In this document: one piece after another, positions 34,892-45,034 of the stretch
How the letters are laid out: the number at the start of each line of letters is the position of its first letter
How positions within the stretch are numbered: position 1 is the stretch's first letter
Source: Waddliaceae bacterium
GTDB lineage: Bacteria > Chlamydiota > Chlamydiia > Chlamydiales > GCA-2709385
Length of the DNA: 64,000 nt
Assembly: GCA_002709385.1 (NCBI GenBank)
Contig: PAQS01000039.1
Coordinates: 55,761-119,760 of the forward strand
Direction: 5' to 3'
Position numbers and translations under genes: made by a program
Notes under the pieces: model-generated
The model's input: only the letters and a program-made list of their open reading frames with translations
The model's database searches: none
Told to the model about the DNA's origin: nothing

Positions 34892-37843
34892 TTATGTCCT
34901 AATTTCATATGCGCGAAAATGATAAACCTGATTTTTTTGAGGACACATAGTTACTGAATCTACGTATTCCCAAGGAGCTACACCTTTCATAGAATATAAG
35001 GATTGTCTAAGGTTAGTATCGTATTTTTCATTTTCGAACATTTTAGAAGCGTATAACTCTAAGCCTAATTGATGAGCTTTGCGCATCGCCATTTTATTGA
35101 TTGCTTTTTGTAAATCTGCAATACCAGAAACATCATTACAATAAATATCTTCACGATGTATTACAGGATATACTCCATCAAGAAATAAAACTCTTATGAT
35201 GCACCTTGCAAGCATTCTTTCTTTTGAGCCTTCTTTTTTTCTAACTACAATAAAACGTATTTTACCATCTGTAAGATATGCAAGAAGCCCTTTATTGAGA
35301 CTGTATTCACCTGTTGTTCGTTGACAAGTAGAAAAATCATCTCCAATATGTAAGGCTGTAAGCGCATCATCCGTATCACTCACAAGGTAATTTGGATAAT
35401 CTGTATCTGCAACAAGCTCTTCCAAACGAACATTCATTTCTCCTTTTTTCCACTTTTCAAATTTTTGAGGAGCAAGTTCCTTGAATCGACTCATGTGTAA
35501 ATTCGATGAAACGTCGTAACGCATTTCATGATACGTCCCTTTAAGGACGGAATTAATGTATTTTTGCAAACACTTTTGATCTTCTGTACTCCCTTCTGTT
35601 AAAACGGTAGCTTGATAATTAAAAATAGCTTGAGGGTCTCTTCCCTGAGCAAACGTTTTTTCTAAAGCATTTAAAAGCTTATCTGTTGGCCAATCAAGAT
35701 CACCAATGTCTAGTTTTCCTAAAAGAACCTGAGAAAATCTCTTCTCTTCAAGAAGAATTTTCTTCAAATGATGACTACCCCGATTACCAAATAATAAAAG
35801 ACAATGCAATGCCTTAAACTCTTCAATAAAAGCTTTTTCCTTTTGTTTTTTATTTAAGTTTTTAACTAAAGAGTTCCCAATATATGAGATGCATTCAGCC
35901 AGTTCTACAGAGGGTTTACCACGAGAAAACTCATGCATACACTCAATCAAAATCTTATATTTATCAGCGTCTTTTATTCCTCCTTTTGCTGGAAAAAGTG
36001 AATCAAATGAATCTACTAACTTTTTTTTTGCTTCAGCATTTAATTCCAAAGAAATCTTTGCTACAAAAGCTAAAAAAAGAGGTCCCCACGTTCTTTTGCA
36101 ACTACTTCTTTTCCCATAACGAGCCAAAAGTTGATCATATTCATTTACCCACTTCTCCTCTAGAGCAGAATGAAAGAAATTTTGTAACATCTGACTTCTC
36201 TTTTCTGGTGAACGAAAGGAAGCGATAGAATACAAAAGACCAGAATCTATAATTACTCTTTGTAGAGGTGCTTTATCAGAAAGCATAGAAAAATAATAAA
36301 GATAAAGTGGTGCCTTGGATAAAGAAGATAAAAGAGAGGCTTTTGCATGATTCGTTTTGGCTTTTTGAAAGCATTTTTTAAATTCTTCAAGAAAATCTGG
36401 CGTATACTTTTCACACCACTGAAAAAGTTTTTCTAAAATGAATTCTGCATCAGACTCTAAGCGTTCTGGATAAGCAAGCCAAGACCAATATTCTTCACCG
36501 TCAAATCCTCGCCACATTTCATGTAGTATTTTTTCTTTGTCTAATCCTTTAAATCCCTGTGGGTAATCACTATATTTTAAACCCCATTTATCGCAATCAT
36601 ATGCACAAGAAGGGTGCTTTTCTAAATACTTTCTTCCTAACTCCTTGAGACGTTCCTTATCTTGAATATTGATTTCTTGAGGAAGTTTTAGTGACTTGGA
36701 ACGTAAATTTGCTTGAATAAGACCTAAGATTAATTCGTCATCTTTCACATAAAAATTTGGATAATGCTCAATTACTGAAAGAGAACTGAAATTTTTCCAA
36801 ATAAAAAACAAAGCTTCTTTTCTTGTAAATTCACTACAGTCTCGTAAATCTTTCAACTCTGCCATCACTTCATCAAGATCTTGTATTTGAAAGAGAAATC
36901 TAGTACATTGACGGCAAACTTGGATAAACGTTTTTGTTTTTTCTCCATATGGTATGGTCTTAAAAAACTTTAGTAAGGCTGTAGAAAATTTCTCTTTAGA
37001 AAAAGTCATGCGCGCATAAGAAATAAGAAGATTAGCCACAAAATCTGCGTAATCCCTTCCTCTTTCTTTTTGTAAAATCAATTGCTCTAGAATTCTATCC
37101 GTTGAATGAGTAAGACCTAATTTTTTAATCAGTAAATCTAAATTTTCTATGAGCCAATTAGAATCAAAACTTTTCCAAATAGAAAAGAAAACGCGTTTTT
37201 TTGTGAATTCACTACAATCTGCAAGATCTATAAGAACTTGGATGAGTTCATCAAATTGATCATTTTGAAAAATTTCTTCCTTAGATGAATGAATGATTTG
37301 CAAAAAACTTTCTGTTCTTTTTCCATAAGGAATACTTGCCAAGTGCTTAAGTAAAATTTTACTAAACTGCTCATGATGAGTCTCAAACTTTGCATATACG
37401 GAAAGTACCTTAACAAGAAACTCTAGATAGTTTTTTTCCGTCTTATTGCTTAGAATCAAATGCTCAACAATTGTATCAGCTCCATAATGCTTCTCTAGCG
37501 CTTCAATAGTTGGTCCTAAACGTCCTGACTCAGCATAAACTTTCAAAACAGCAATTTTTAACTGATCTCCGCATATCTCAGAAATTTTTTCTGCAAAATG
37601 ACTTGGCGTACTCTGCTCACCACATAAATCTTTATCGATAAACCATGGTAAATCAGGAACTTGCCCTTCTTTAATTCTCTCATATAAAACTTGAATTTCT
37701 TCCTGTGCTGATGAGTCCTTTTTATCCCAATTTACATATTTCTCGAACAGCTCTTGATAAGAGCTTAAAGAAGATTTATCTATTTTTTTCTCTTTTTGAG
37801 CTTGAAGTGAAAAAAAGTTTCCTTCAACTTGACGTATTTCCAT
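34892..37843 (-). CDS. Large hypothetical protein with internal repeat and TCQ-motif domain
   Basis: I chose ATG 37843 (983 residues), since the open frame upstream of it (to 37927) would overlap the preceding gene and begin with a hydrophobic run. The N-terminal half is helical with an internal duplication: residues about 140-235 and 265-362 share IPYG, DCSEFT and FFxIWK, with an offset of 126 residues. The C-terminal ~170 residues form a distinct domain with DTDDALTALHIG, a TCQRTTGEYSL loop (cysteine near 837) and MLARCIIRVLFLDG. Similar TC-containing loops exist in other bacterial proteins I cannot name. The next gene upstream carries a related but altered domain, so they are a pair. Confidence 0.6.
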   Translation of the reverse strand: MEIRQVEGNFFSLQAQKEKKIDKSSLSSYQELFEKYVNWDKKDSSAQEEIQVLYERIKEGQVPDLPWFIDKDLCGEQSTPSHFAEKISEICGDQLKIAVLKVYAESGRLGPTIEALEKHYGADTIVEHLILSNKTEKNYLEFLVKVLSVYAKFETHHEQFSKILLKHLASIPYGKRTESFLQIIHSSKEEIFQNDQFDELIQVLIDLADCSEFTKKRVFFSIWKSFDSNWLIENLDLLIKKLGLTHSTDRILEQLILQKERGRDYADFVANLLISYARMTFSKEKFSTALLKFFKTIPYGEKTKTFIQVCRQCTRFLFQIQDLDEVMAELKDLRDCSEFTRKEALFFIWKNFSSLSVIEHYPNFYVKDDELILGLIQANLRSKSLKLPQEINIQDKERLKELGRKYLEKHPSCAYDCDKWGLKYSDYPQGFKGLDKEKILHEMWRGFDGEEYWSWLAYPERLESDAEFILEKLFQWCEKYTPDFLEEFKKCFQKAKTNHAKASLLSSLSKAPLYLYYFSMLSDKAPLQRVIIDSGLLYSIASFRSPEKRSQMLQNFFHSALEEKWVNEYDQLLARYGKRSSCKRTWGPLFLAFVAKISLELNAEAKKKLVDSFDSLFPAKGGIKDADKYKILIECMHEFSRGKPSVELAECISYIGNSLVKNLNKKQKEKAFIEEFKALHCLLLFGNRGSHHLKKILLEEKRFSQVLLGKLDIGDLDWPTDKLLNALEKTFAQGRDPQAIFNYQATVLTEGSTEDQKCLQKYINSVLKGTYHEMRYDVSSNLHMSRFKELAPQKFEKWKKGEMNVRLEELVADTDYPNYLVSDTDDALTALHIGDDFSTCQRTTGEYSLNKGLLAYLTDGKIRFIVVRKKEGSKERMLARCIIRVLFLDGVYPVIHREDIYCNDVSGIADLQKAINKMAMRKAHQLGLELYASKMFENEKYDTNLRQSLYSMKGVAPWEYVDSVTMCPQKNQVYHFRAYEIRT

Positions 37844-37883
37844 GAGTGCTCTTCTTTTATTAGGTCTTTTTAAATATGTGTTT

Positions 37884-40364
37884 CTAGTTTCTCTCTGAAT
37901 CATAAATAAGAGTAGAGTCAGCAGCATCTACCATAAATTGTGAATACTCACTTGACTTATCTGCATTGCTAAGATAAGGCCTCAGTTCATGGGGGTAAGG
38001 GCAATCTAAACCACTACACTTTCGATACAGAGAAAGACCTAAATCTTTTGCCTTCTGCAATATGTAATCATCTAAAATAGAAGATGCATTCATGGTTCCT
38101 TTTGCTTTTTTATAGAACAAAACAGCACGCTTACTCGCATCTTTCAACAAGTAAAGGTCTGCAAATGCTTGATTTTCCGAGCAAGGACTTTCCCCGTCTC
38201 TAACGTAGATACGACGCATAATTCCTCGGATAAATCCTTCTATAGCTATTCCTCGATCTTTAGTTTTGTGTTCATGTATTGCAATTTCTTGATCTCGAAA
38301 AAGAAGTTCATGAAAATCATCACGATCATGAATGAAAAATGAAGAGAAAGGCTGCAGATATTGTTTTTCCCATTTTTCAAATTGCTCAGGATAATCTTTC
38401 GCAAAATCGATATCTTGTTTCTTTTTAGTACTTATAAAACGATGAATGAGTTCTTTTTGTTTAGAAGTTACCCCCTCCCAAAAACTCTCTCTACTGCTCC
38501 CATCAATCTTAAAAATAGGCATTAAAGAAATAGAAGAGAAAAACTCCTTAAATGTATCTCCTTCTAAACCTATTGAATGCACAATCTCTTTGAGCATGGA
38601 AATAAAAGCACCATGAACAGTTGCTCCCTCTTTCTTTAAAAGTTCATAATCAATGCTATCATGTATAAGCGATAGAGCTTCTAAAGGAGTACCGAAAGAT
38701 ATTTCTGGTGGGTTTTCAGATATTTCTTCATAAGATTGATTCATCATTTTTAAAAAATTTAAAGAAGAAATCTTATTAGATTGAATAGAAGAAAAAGCAT
38801 TTAAAATACGATCTAAAGACTTTTCTGATCGATACCACTCTTCTCCATTCTTACTCGCATTCTTAAAAAATTCCTCTGCTCCTTTTATTTCTTCAGAATT
38901 TTCTAAAGAAAAAAATGCTAAAAGCATAAAAGGTAATGGATGATCTAGGCGATTATTTTTTGTAATAGAATAAATACGGCTTACCGCATCATCATCTGCT
39001 AAATTTTTAAAAAGGTTTTGGCAAAAAGTTTTTCTAGAATAATGCTTAGCGTCATATTGAAATACACAATGAAATACCCGGCTCTTAAAAAGCCCCTTTG
39101 CCAAATCTGGTTTCAATGTTTTTAAGCTTCGATAAGCAAGCAAAGCAGCTAAGCATTCAACGACAAGCGAATCCTTTACTTTGTTTTTTTCTTTCCACAA
39201 AGAGAAAAGCTCTGAAAGATCACTATCGCTTTGCTTTCTTACCCATTCTTTAAGCGCCTCTAGAGGAGGGGTTTCTGAAAAACCGTATGCTATGGTTCTT
39301 ATTTCTTGATCAGCAAATGCCCAAGAATAGTCCGATAATTCTTCTCCCTCATAAGAAAGCTCAAGTAAAGCTTTGGGTGTGAGAGGGCATGCTTCATTCA
39401 GATGATATTTTTCAGCGAATTTCTTTTTTGCTTCAGAATGGATTATCTCGTAGACCTGTTGAAAATGATCAAAATCCCAAGAGCAAAATTGTTTAATTCC
39501 TTTCTCTCCAAGTTTTTTCAATTGTGTGTTTAATATATGGATTTTGAGTGCATCATCATGTAGAGGTAAATAGCGAATCAGTTGATTATGTAGAGTCCAA
39601 AAGCAGCAAGGAGAATATACAATACGTTTGACTAAATCAGGATTTGTAATCCGTAAATCTTCCGTAAGCCTACAAACTTTCTCGTCACTCCTTTCAAAGC
39701 GCTCGATACAATCTTTATGAAATTGTTTTTTCTCTCTTAAAGAAGGGAGGAGCTGTCTCACACCAATCAAACTCGTATTTTTTATAAGCCACTTCAGCTC
39801 TTCTTCAGAAAGTTTTTTTTGTATTTTGTTACATACATTTGAATCTAAACTAGATGAATCTAGTCGCCTTCTCCAATAGTTTTGACAAAATTCACCTGTT
39901 TTTTCTTTCAATTCTTCTCTGTTTTCAAGAAGAAACTCATCTAATATCGTCCATTTTTTTTGATGAATATAGGGGGAGACCACTTCTTTTTCTAATTGTG
40001 CGATGTGCTCGATTAAGTCTCTAAAAAGTTCACCTTTGAAAAGTTGATAATATAAGCTTTTCTTTGTTGGCTTATCTGCCTTATCTAGTTTTGTGAGCTG
40101 CTTTGCTAAACGGAGAGGTGTCTTTTTTTCATTTATGAATTCGATAATTTTTTCCATACTTTGAATCGTATCTTGTTGACTTAAGGTATAGCGATCAAAG
40201 AATGCTTTTGCTGCGTTTACGATGCGTTTTGCTTGATCTACATCGGGGAGCTCTTTTTCGTATAAATAAAGGTCCTCTACGGCATGAAAAATCTTTTCTT
40301 CTAACAAATCTTCTTGCTGCTCTAATTGAGACATGCAAGTAGCTGTTTTTATTTGAACATCCAT
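37884..40364 (-). CDS. Large hypothetical protein, related to its downstream neighbour
   Basis: An 826-residue, helix-rich protein with no signal or membrane segment, started behind an AGAGGAAG ribosome site. The last ~170 residues resemble the end of the 983-residue protein next to it: DRDDFHELLF, then a loop reading IAIHEHKTKDRGIA in place of the TCQ sequence, and SILDDYILQKAKDLGLSLY. The cysteine is missing, so if that domain is catalytic this copy should be inactive. The gene is followed by its relative after 40 bases, so they probably form an operon. A host-directed function is possible but unproven. Confidence 0.6.
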   Translation of the reverse strand: MDVQIKTATCMSQLEQQEDLLEEKIFHAVEDLYLYEKELPDVDQAKRIVNAAKAFFDRYTLSQQDTIQSMEKIIEFINEKKTPLRLAKQLTKLDKADKPTKKSLYYQLFKGELFRDLIEHIAQLEKEVVSPYIHQKKWTILDEFLLENREELKEKTGEFCQNYWRRRLDSSSLDSNVCNKIQKKLSEEELKWLIKNTSLIGVRQLLPSLREKKQFHKDCIERFERSDEKVCRLTEDLRITNPDLVKRIVYSPCCFWTLHNQLIRYLPLHDDALKIHILNTQLKKLGEKGIKQFCSWDFDHFQQVYEIIHSEAKKKFAEKYHLNEACPLTPKALLELSYEGEELSDYSWAFADQEIRTIAYGFSETPPLEALKEWVRKQSDSDLSELFSLWKEKNKVKDSLVVECLAALLAYRSLKTLKPDLAKGLFKSRVFHCVFQYDAKHYSRKTFCQNLFKNLADDDAVSRIYSITKNNRLDHPLPFMLLAFFSLENSEEIKGAEEFFKNASKNGEEWYRSEKSLDRILNAFSSIQSNKISSLNFLKMMNQSYEEISENPPEISFGTPLEALSLIHDSIDYELLKKEGATVHGAFISMLKEIVHSIGLEGDTFKEFFSSISLMPIFKIDGSSRESFWEGVTSKQKELIHRFISTKKKQDIDFAKDYPEQFEKWEKQYLQPFSSFFIHDRDDFHELLFRDQEIAIHEHKTKDRGIAIEGFIRGIMRRIYVRDGESPCSENQAFADLYLLKDASKRAVLFYKKAKGTMNASSILDDYILQKAKDLGLSLYRKCSGLDCPYPHELRPYLSNADKSSEYSQFMVDAADSTLIYDSERN

Positions 40365-40505
40365 GTGCTTCCTCTAGTTTTCTGGCCTACATTCTTTTCC
40401 GAACGTATTTAGAGTACTAGAATGGAATATGTCAAATTCTTTTCCTTATTCTGTTTTATCTAAAGAAATTAAATACACAGCGACAACTTTTAATATTCTT
40501 TAAAT

Positions 40506-40525
40506 ATAAGCTCCGATGGTGACCT
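40506..40525 (-). repeat. Possible remnant of the GATTAGGTAG repeat
   Basis: The plus strand reads GGTGACCTAATCCGATGCG. This is the complement of the repeat end motif GGATTAGGT. It lies in the spacer beyond the stop codon of the lipoprotein gene. It may be chance, given its length. Confidence 0.35.
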
Positions 40526-40539
40526 AATCCGATGCGAGA

Positions 40540-41226
40540 TTACCACCACTTACGAACTTCTTTTTGCTCTCCTTGAAAACGCTCTATTAATCTGTCAAAT
40601 AAGCTACGAGTGACCTTGTAAAAGTTTTGCTCTTCAGTTTCTCCTACAGCTTCCCCTGCCCAGATATTGCTCTGATTTTTTGCATCCATAATTTCTAAAG
40701 AAGCCTTTACCTTATGAAGAACTCCGTGATGAGCTTTTACCTTTTTCGTATCCATCACATAATACCCGTAAGAATAACGAGCTGGTCCGTTTTCCATGGA
40801 TCCCGGCCAATCCCCAAAAAACGGGTCCTGATCGTAAGGGTTAGCTACATCACTTCGCACGCGGCGTTTATAAGTTACCTCTGAATCTGGAATATACTCT
40901 TCCTTACTTGTTCGGGCAGCTTGAATATGAAGTAAAATATCAGGAGCCCCATCTTCACTGACAAAAACAAATCCCGCATCTTCCATGGCCTCTCGAACAC
41001 TTTGAATAAGCTTTGGATCTATTTTATGCTTCTCCACTTGAGAAGAACTTGAAGTGATTACAGTGAACATCAAACCACTGCTCTTCGGAACAGACTGATT
41101 ACGAGGTGTATGTAAAGAAGGTTTTCCATAATACACAACAGAATCATCTGGTACCTCCGGATTTCTTGCACAAGAAACAGCAAACAAGATACAGAAACTA
41201 AATAGCGCCCAAAACTTCTTATTCAT
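40540..41226 (-). CDS. Lipoprotein, DUF4136-like
   Basis: The 228-residue precursor has a lipoprotein signal: a KK start, hydrophobic core, and lipobox AVSC with the cysteine at residue 20, followed by ARNPEVPDD. The mature part has SGLMFTVITSSSS, then a stretch of GFVFVSEDGAPDILLHIQAARTSKEE, which resembles the DUF4136 family of envelope lipoproteins. Function unknown for this family. GGAGG precedes the ATG. It is divergent from copA with 79 bases between, where their promoters must lie. Confidence 0.75.
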   Translation of the reverse strand: MNKKFWALFSFCILFAVSCARNPEVPDDSVVYYGKPSLHTPRNQSVPKSSGLMFTVITSSSSQVEKHKIDPKLIQSVREAMEDAGFVFVSEDGAPDILLHIQAARTSKEEYIPDSEVTYKRRVRSDVANPYDQDPFFGDWPGSMENGPARYSYGYYVMDTKKVKAHHGVLHKVKASLEIMDAKNQSNIWAGEAVGETEEQNFYKVTRSLFDRLIERFQGEQKEVRKWW

Positions 41227-41255
41227 GACAGATCCTCCAATTTAGCTATTCGAAA

Positions 41256-41284
41256 TTGATGCCAAAACAGAGAGAAGATAGGAT
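41256..41284 (+). promoter_or_regulatory. Candidate copA promoter
   Basis: TTGATG at 41256-41261, a 17-base spacer and TAGGAT at 41279-41284, ending 22 bases before the copA ATG with GAGG in between. The spacing is ordinary, not the long spacer of MerR/CueR-controlled copper promoters, so copper control by such a regulator is not indicated. Confidence 0.35.
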
Positions 41285-41305
41285 ACAGTAAACGAGGCAA
41301 TTCAA

Positions 41306-43441
41306 ATGAAAAAGTTACGTGTACAAATTGAAAATTTACACTGTGCTTCTTGTGTTCAAGGGGTTGAAAAAGGTTTAAGCTCTCTTGATGGTATAGAAGA
41401 CATTCAGGTAAACCTTGCACTCAAAGAGGCATTAATTACCTACTCTCCCCTTGAAACAAATGCCTCAATAATATGTAAAAAAATCAATAACTTAGGTTTT
41501 AAAGCTCTTCCTAAAAAAGAAAACAGCTCCCCCATCGATGAGTTAAAGAGCGCACGATACAAAGCTTTACTTGCTGGAGTGCTTGCAATTCCTCTTATGG
41601 TCATTAGTATGACCCCTCAATTCCATTCAGTATGGATAGAGCTTTCTCTCAGCAGCGCGATTCTTCTTATTGGATATCAGTTTTTCACTCGCGGAATTTT
41701 AGATTTGATCAAACGCAAGTCAGCTACAATGGATACTTTAGTCGCGATTGGTGTTGGTACGGCATATTTGAGCAGCTCTTGGCAGATTTTTCAGGAGTCT
41801 CCTCCTCCCTATTACTTTGAAACAGCTGGAATGCTTGTCTTTTTTATTCTTCTGGGACGTTATTTAGAGGCTCGCGCCAAAGGTAAAACCTCTTCTGCAA
41901 TTCGTAAACTTATTGATCTTGCCCCTCAAAAAGCCATTCGTATAAAAGATGGCGTTGAAGAAGAGTGTCTTGCGAAGGATCTTCGTATTGATGATGTGGT
42001 TCTGGTGAAGGCAGGGCAGAAAATTCCAGCTGATGGACTTGTAATCGAAGGAAGATCTACTGTAGATGAGTCTATGGTAAGCGGAGAAAGTCTACCTACA
42101 GAAAAAATAGAAGGCTCCAATGTAATCGGCGCCACCATCAATGGAATGGGGAAACTCCTTATTAGGGTAAAAAAAATAGGAAAAGATAGCTTTCTGCAAC
42201 AAGTCATTCAAGTCGTTGAAGAAGCACAGAGAAGTAAGGTTCCCATTCAAAAACTTGCCGATCAAATTGCAGCTTACTTTGTTCCCTTTGTTGTCATTTT
42301 AGCGTTTATCAGCTTAGTTACTTGGTGGAATATGGGAATGGGATGGGAATTTTCCCTCCAATGCTTTGTTGCGGTTTTGATTATTGCATGTCCTTGCTCT
42401 CTCGGGCTCGCTACTCCAACAGCTATTATCGTGGGAACTGGCATTGGTGCAGAAAGAGGGATTTTAATTCGCAACCCTTCCGCCCTACAAGCGGCTAAAA
42501 AAATTCGTACTCTTGTGTTCGATAAGACAGGTACTGTGACAAAAGGACACCCTCAAGTCAAAGAAATACAAACAAATGGAATCAGTGAAGATGATCTCTT
42601 ATCAATTGCTGCTAGCCTAGAACAAGGCTCTGCTCATCCCCTGGCACAAGCAATTACAAAAGAAGCAAGTGCTAAAGCCCTCGCTCTACAAAGCATGAAA
42701 CAAATCAAAGTACACAACGGTTTAGGAATCAGTGCTCGAAAAGGAGATTCAAACTTCTATCTTGGAAACCAACTTTTTCTCCAAGAACAAGGCATAGAAA
42801 TCCCAGCAACAGAGTCTTTAGATTTTACTACCGTTTATCTGGGACAAGACCAACAATATCTTGGCTTTATTGCTTGCGAAGACTCTTTAAAACCTGAAGC
42901 ATCAGCAAGCATTGGAAAACTCAAGTCCATGGGCATGCGTTGTCTCTTACTAAGTGGCGACCGACAACAAGTAGCTGAAGCAGTAGGACAAAAACTAGGC
43001 ATGCATGAAGTATTTGCAGGGGTCCTTCCTAAAAATAAAGCCGCAAAAATACAAGAACTTCAATCCAAAGGCAAACGAGTAGCGATGATTGGCGATGGTA
43101 TCAATGATGCACCCGCCTTGGCTCAAGCAGATCTTAGTATTGCCGTAGCAAATGGCAGCGATATAGCGATTGAAGCTGCAGATATTGTTTTAATCAGAAA
43201 TGACCTCATGGCTATTGCCGAAACATTCTTTCTTTCTCAAGTGATGATGCGTAAAATCAAGCAAAACCTTTTCTGGGCTTTTTTCTACAATATTCTCACA
43301 CTACCTATTGCAGCAGGAGTACTATACCCGAGTTTTGGAATACTATTACACCCCATGATAGCTGGAGCTGCAATGGCTTTTAGTTCGGTCTCCGTAGTAG
43401 GAAATGCATTGCTTATGAAAAATCAGTTCACAAAAAATTAA
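41306..43441 (+). CDS. copA: Copper-translocating P1B-type ATPase
   Basis: CopA pumps Cu(I) across the inner membrane using ATP. The 711 residues show a single N-terminal metal-binding domain (Cys13-x-x-Cys16 in LHCASCVQ), eight membrane helices with the transport motif CPC at residues 362-364, the phosphorylation aspartate Asp406 in DKTGTVTKG, SGESLPTEK in the actuator domain and GDGINDAPALAQADLSIAV in the hinge. GAGG precedes the ATG. No copper regulator or chaperone lies beside it. Copper export helps bacteria live inside phagocytes or amoebae. The gene is unlikely to be an entrant from elsewhere, as its base use is like its neighbours. Confidence 0.96.
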   Translation: MKKLRVQIENLHCASCVQGVEKGLSSLDGIEDIQVNLALKEALITYSPLETNASIICKKINNLGFKALPKKENSSPIDELKSARYKALLAGVLAIPLMVISMTPQFHSVWIELSLSSAILLIGYQFFTRGILDLIKRKSATMDTLVAIGVGTAYLSSSWQIFQESPPPYYFETAGMLVFFILLGRYLEARAKGKTSSAIRKLIDLAPQKAIRIKDGVEEECLAKDLRIDDVVLVKAGQKIPADGLVIEGRSTVDESMVSGESLPTEKIEGSNVIGATINGMGKLLIRVKKIGKDSFLQQVIQVVEEAQRSKVPIQKLADQIAAYFVPFVVILAFISLVTWWNMGMGWEFSLQCFVAVLIIACPCSLGLATPTAIIVGTGIGAERGILIRNPSALQAAKKIRTLVFDKTGTVTKGHPQVKEIQTNGISEDDLLSIAASLEQGSAHPLAQAITKEASAKALALQSMKQIKVHNGLGISARKGDSNFYLGNQLFLQEQGIEIPATESLDFTTVYLGQDQQYLGFIACEDSLKPEASASIGKLKSMGMRCLLLSGDRQQVAEAVGQKLGMHEVFAGVLPKNKAAKIQELQSKGKRVAMIGDGINDAPALAQADLSIAVANGSDIAIEAADIVLIRNDLMAIAETFFLSQVMMRKIKQNLFWAFFYNILTLPIAAGVLYPSFGILLHPMIAGAAMAFSSVSVVGNALLMKNQFTKN

Positions 43442-43513
43442 AGAACTCTTAATAAACTTTAATCATGAATAAAATACAATAACCATACTTAGAAAAACTA
43501 TTGGTTATTGTAT

Positions 43514-44935
43514 ATGTCTTTTAATACTGAAATTTCAATTCACTATTCTAGGCAATCTGCTCTTTTATTGGACAAGTCACTTTCATACAATCAAGAGTTC
43601 GTTGATCTTGCTGAAAAACTAAATATCTACTTGCACTTTTTAAACTTAGATTGGACACGAGATTTAGGATTTACTCTTCATAATCGTTTTTTTTACAGCC
43701 CTCATACAGTTCGTGCTCCTGAGTACAGCATCAAAGCACTCAATTTATGCCCAAAACACAAGCACAATGTATGGTTATGGACTGGTTGTACATTAGGGGC
43801 TTCCTTATCTTTATCCGAAAGCACTTTTTTTCTTCAGTCCCAGAAAAATCATCCATCTATTACTGCACAAGAGCTTATTTCCCATGTTGAAGGAGGAAAT
43901 ATGCTAAGCACCGGTGATACCCTAATAATTGGAAGTAATAGTGCTTTTCTTGGGGCTCTTCGTTTACTTGTGGACCAACCTCCTAATTTATGTGAAGAAG
44001 TCCGAAACACACTAGAAATCATCTCTAATAGAGACGATTGGGATGAAGCCATCGAAACTGCCGCTGATCTTCTTGAACAACATCAAATAGAGTCCCTCAA
44101 TAGGCAACTCTCTGATTTTACACGTAAAGCAAAGCTAGAATCCTACAGTATTCCCGCTGTTCTGACAGCTTTAGTAGAATTTACAAAGGTTGAATCTGCT
44201 GCTGAACTTAGAAGAGTTATGGGCCATGAGCAAGTTTTATGGACCCCTAACGATCTGGGTCTACAAGCACGTCAGATTCATTATCATTTAGACTTATACA
44301 TGGCAAACATCGCTTTCAATACCGTAATTTTAGATGATCCTAGAGAAGTGATTTCTGCTTGTAATGATGCCTTGCATCAACTCTCACAATTCACACCAAT
44401 TTGTTTCGAAAAGCTAGAGGTTTACAAATCTTTAGTTCATAATGTTTTAATCGATAAAAACATCCACTCTCAAGAAAAGCTATCTGAATTATACAATATG
44501 GCAGTTTCTTCTGAAGACCCTTTCACAAAAGAAATTGCAACAATTTGTCGCTCTCAAGCTATTGCTGAACTTTTCGATATAACTCTACAAGAAGACTACG
44601 ATGAAATAAAAAAAAGCCTCAATGATGCTGGTATTCGAGTAATTACTGTTCCTGGAAATTGGTATGATTTAGATCACAAGAACTTCACCGTCGCCCATAC
44701 CCATTGTTTTATAAATGGTATTACCCACCAGGCGACAAGTAGCTGGTTGACTTTTCGCTATGATAAACAGGAAAATTTTCGTCACCAAGCCTTTAAAGAT
44801 AAAATCGCAAAGCATGTCAAAAACACCTTCTATATAAAAGGAGGAAAAAACGAACTCATTTTAGCAGGTGGTGGCTTACGCTGCATGACTCTACCTTTTG
44901 AGATCAATCCCAATTACCTACCTCAAACAGAATAA
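43514..44935 (+). CDS. Predicted guanidino-group modifying enzyme (PAD/arginine deiminase-like), paralog 1
   Basis: The start is ATG 43514 (473 residues), matching paralog 3. Key residues match the arginine deiminase/PAD/amidinotransferase superfamily. In numbering from the TTG two codons upstream: TRD at 50-52, HVEGGN with the acid at 128, a histidine-x-aspartate pair HLD at 260-262, and GGGLRCMT with the nucleophile Cys459 close to the C terminus. Order and spacing follow arginine deiminase (acid, EGG, HxD, then late Cys). No signal peptide; no arginine-fermentation genes nearby. Substrate unknown: free arginine, a guanidino compound, or protein arginine. Identity to its two neighbours is high. 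Confidence 0.7.
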   Translation: MSFNTEISIHYSRQSALLLDKSLSYNQEFVDLAEKLNIYLHFLNLDWTRDLGFTLHNRFFYSPHTVRAPEYSIKALNLCPKHKHNVWLWTGCTLGASLSLSESTFFLQSQKNHPSITAQELISHVEGGNMLSTGDTLIIGSNSAFLGALRLLVDQPPNLCEEVRNTLEIISNRDDWDEAIETAADLLEQHQIESLNRQLSDFTRKAKLESYSIPAVLTALVEFTKVESAAELRRVMGHEQVLWTPNDLGLQARQIHYHLDLYMANIAFNTVILDDPREVISACNDALHQLSQFTPICFEKLEVYKSLVHNVLIDKNIHSQEKLSELYNMAVSSEDPFTKEIATICRSQAIAELFDITLQEDYDEIKKSLNDAGIRVITVPGNWYDLDHKNFTVAHTHCFINGITHQATSSWLTFRYDKQENFRHQAFKDKIAKHVKNTFYIKGGKNELILAGGGLRCMTLPFEINPNYLPQTE

Positions 44936-45034
44936 ACTTTGAGTAATAAACAGAAAATTAACAAATTCTTAATTAACTTAAACTATTAAAAACTTATTAT
45001 AGTAACTAAATATCATTTAAATAGTTTGGTGAAT

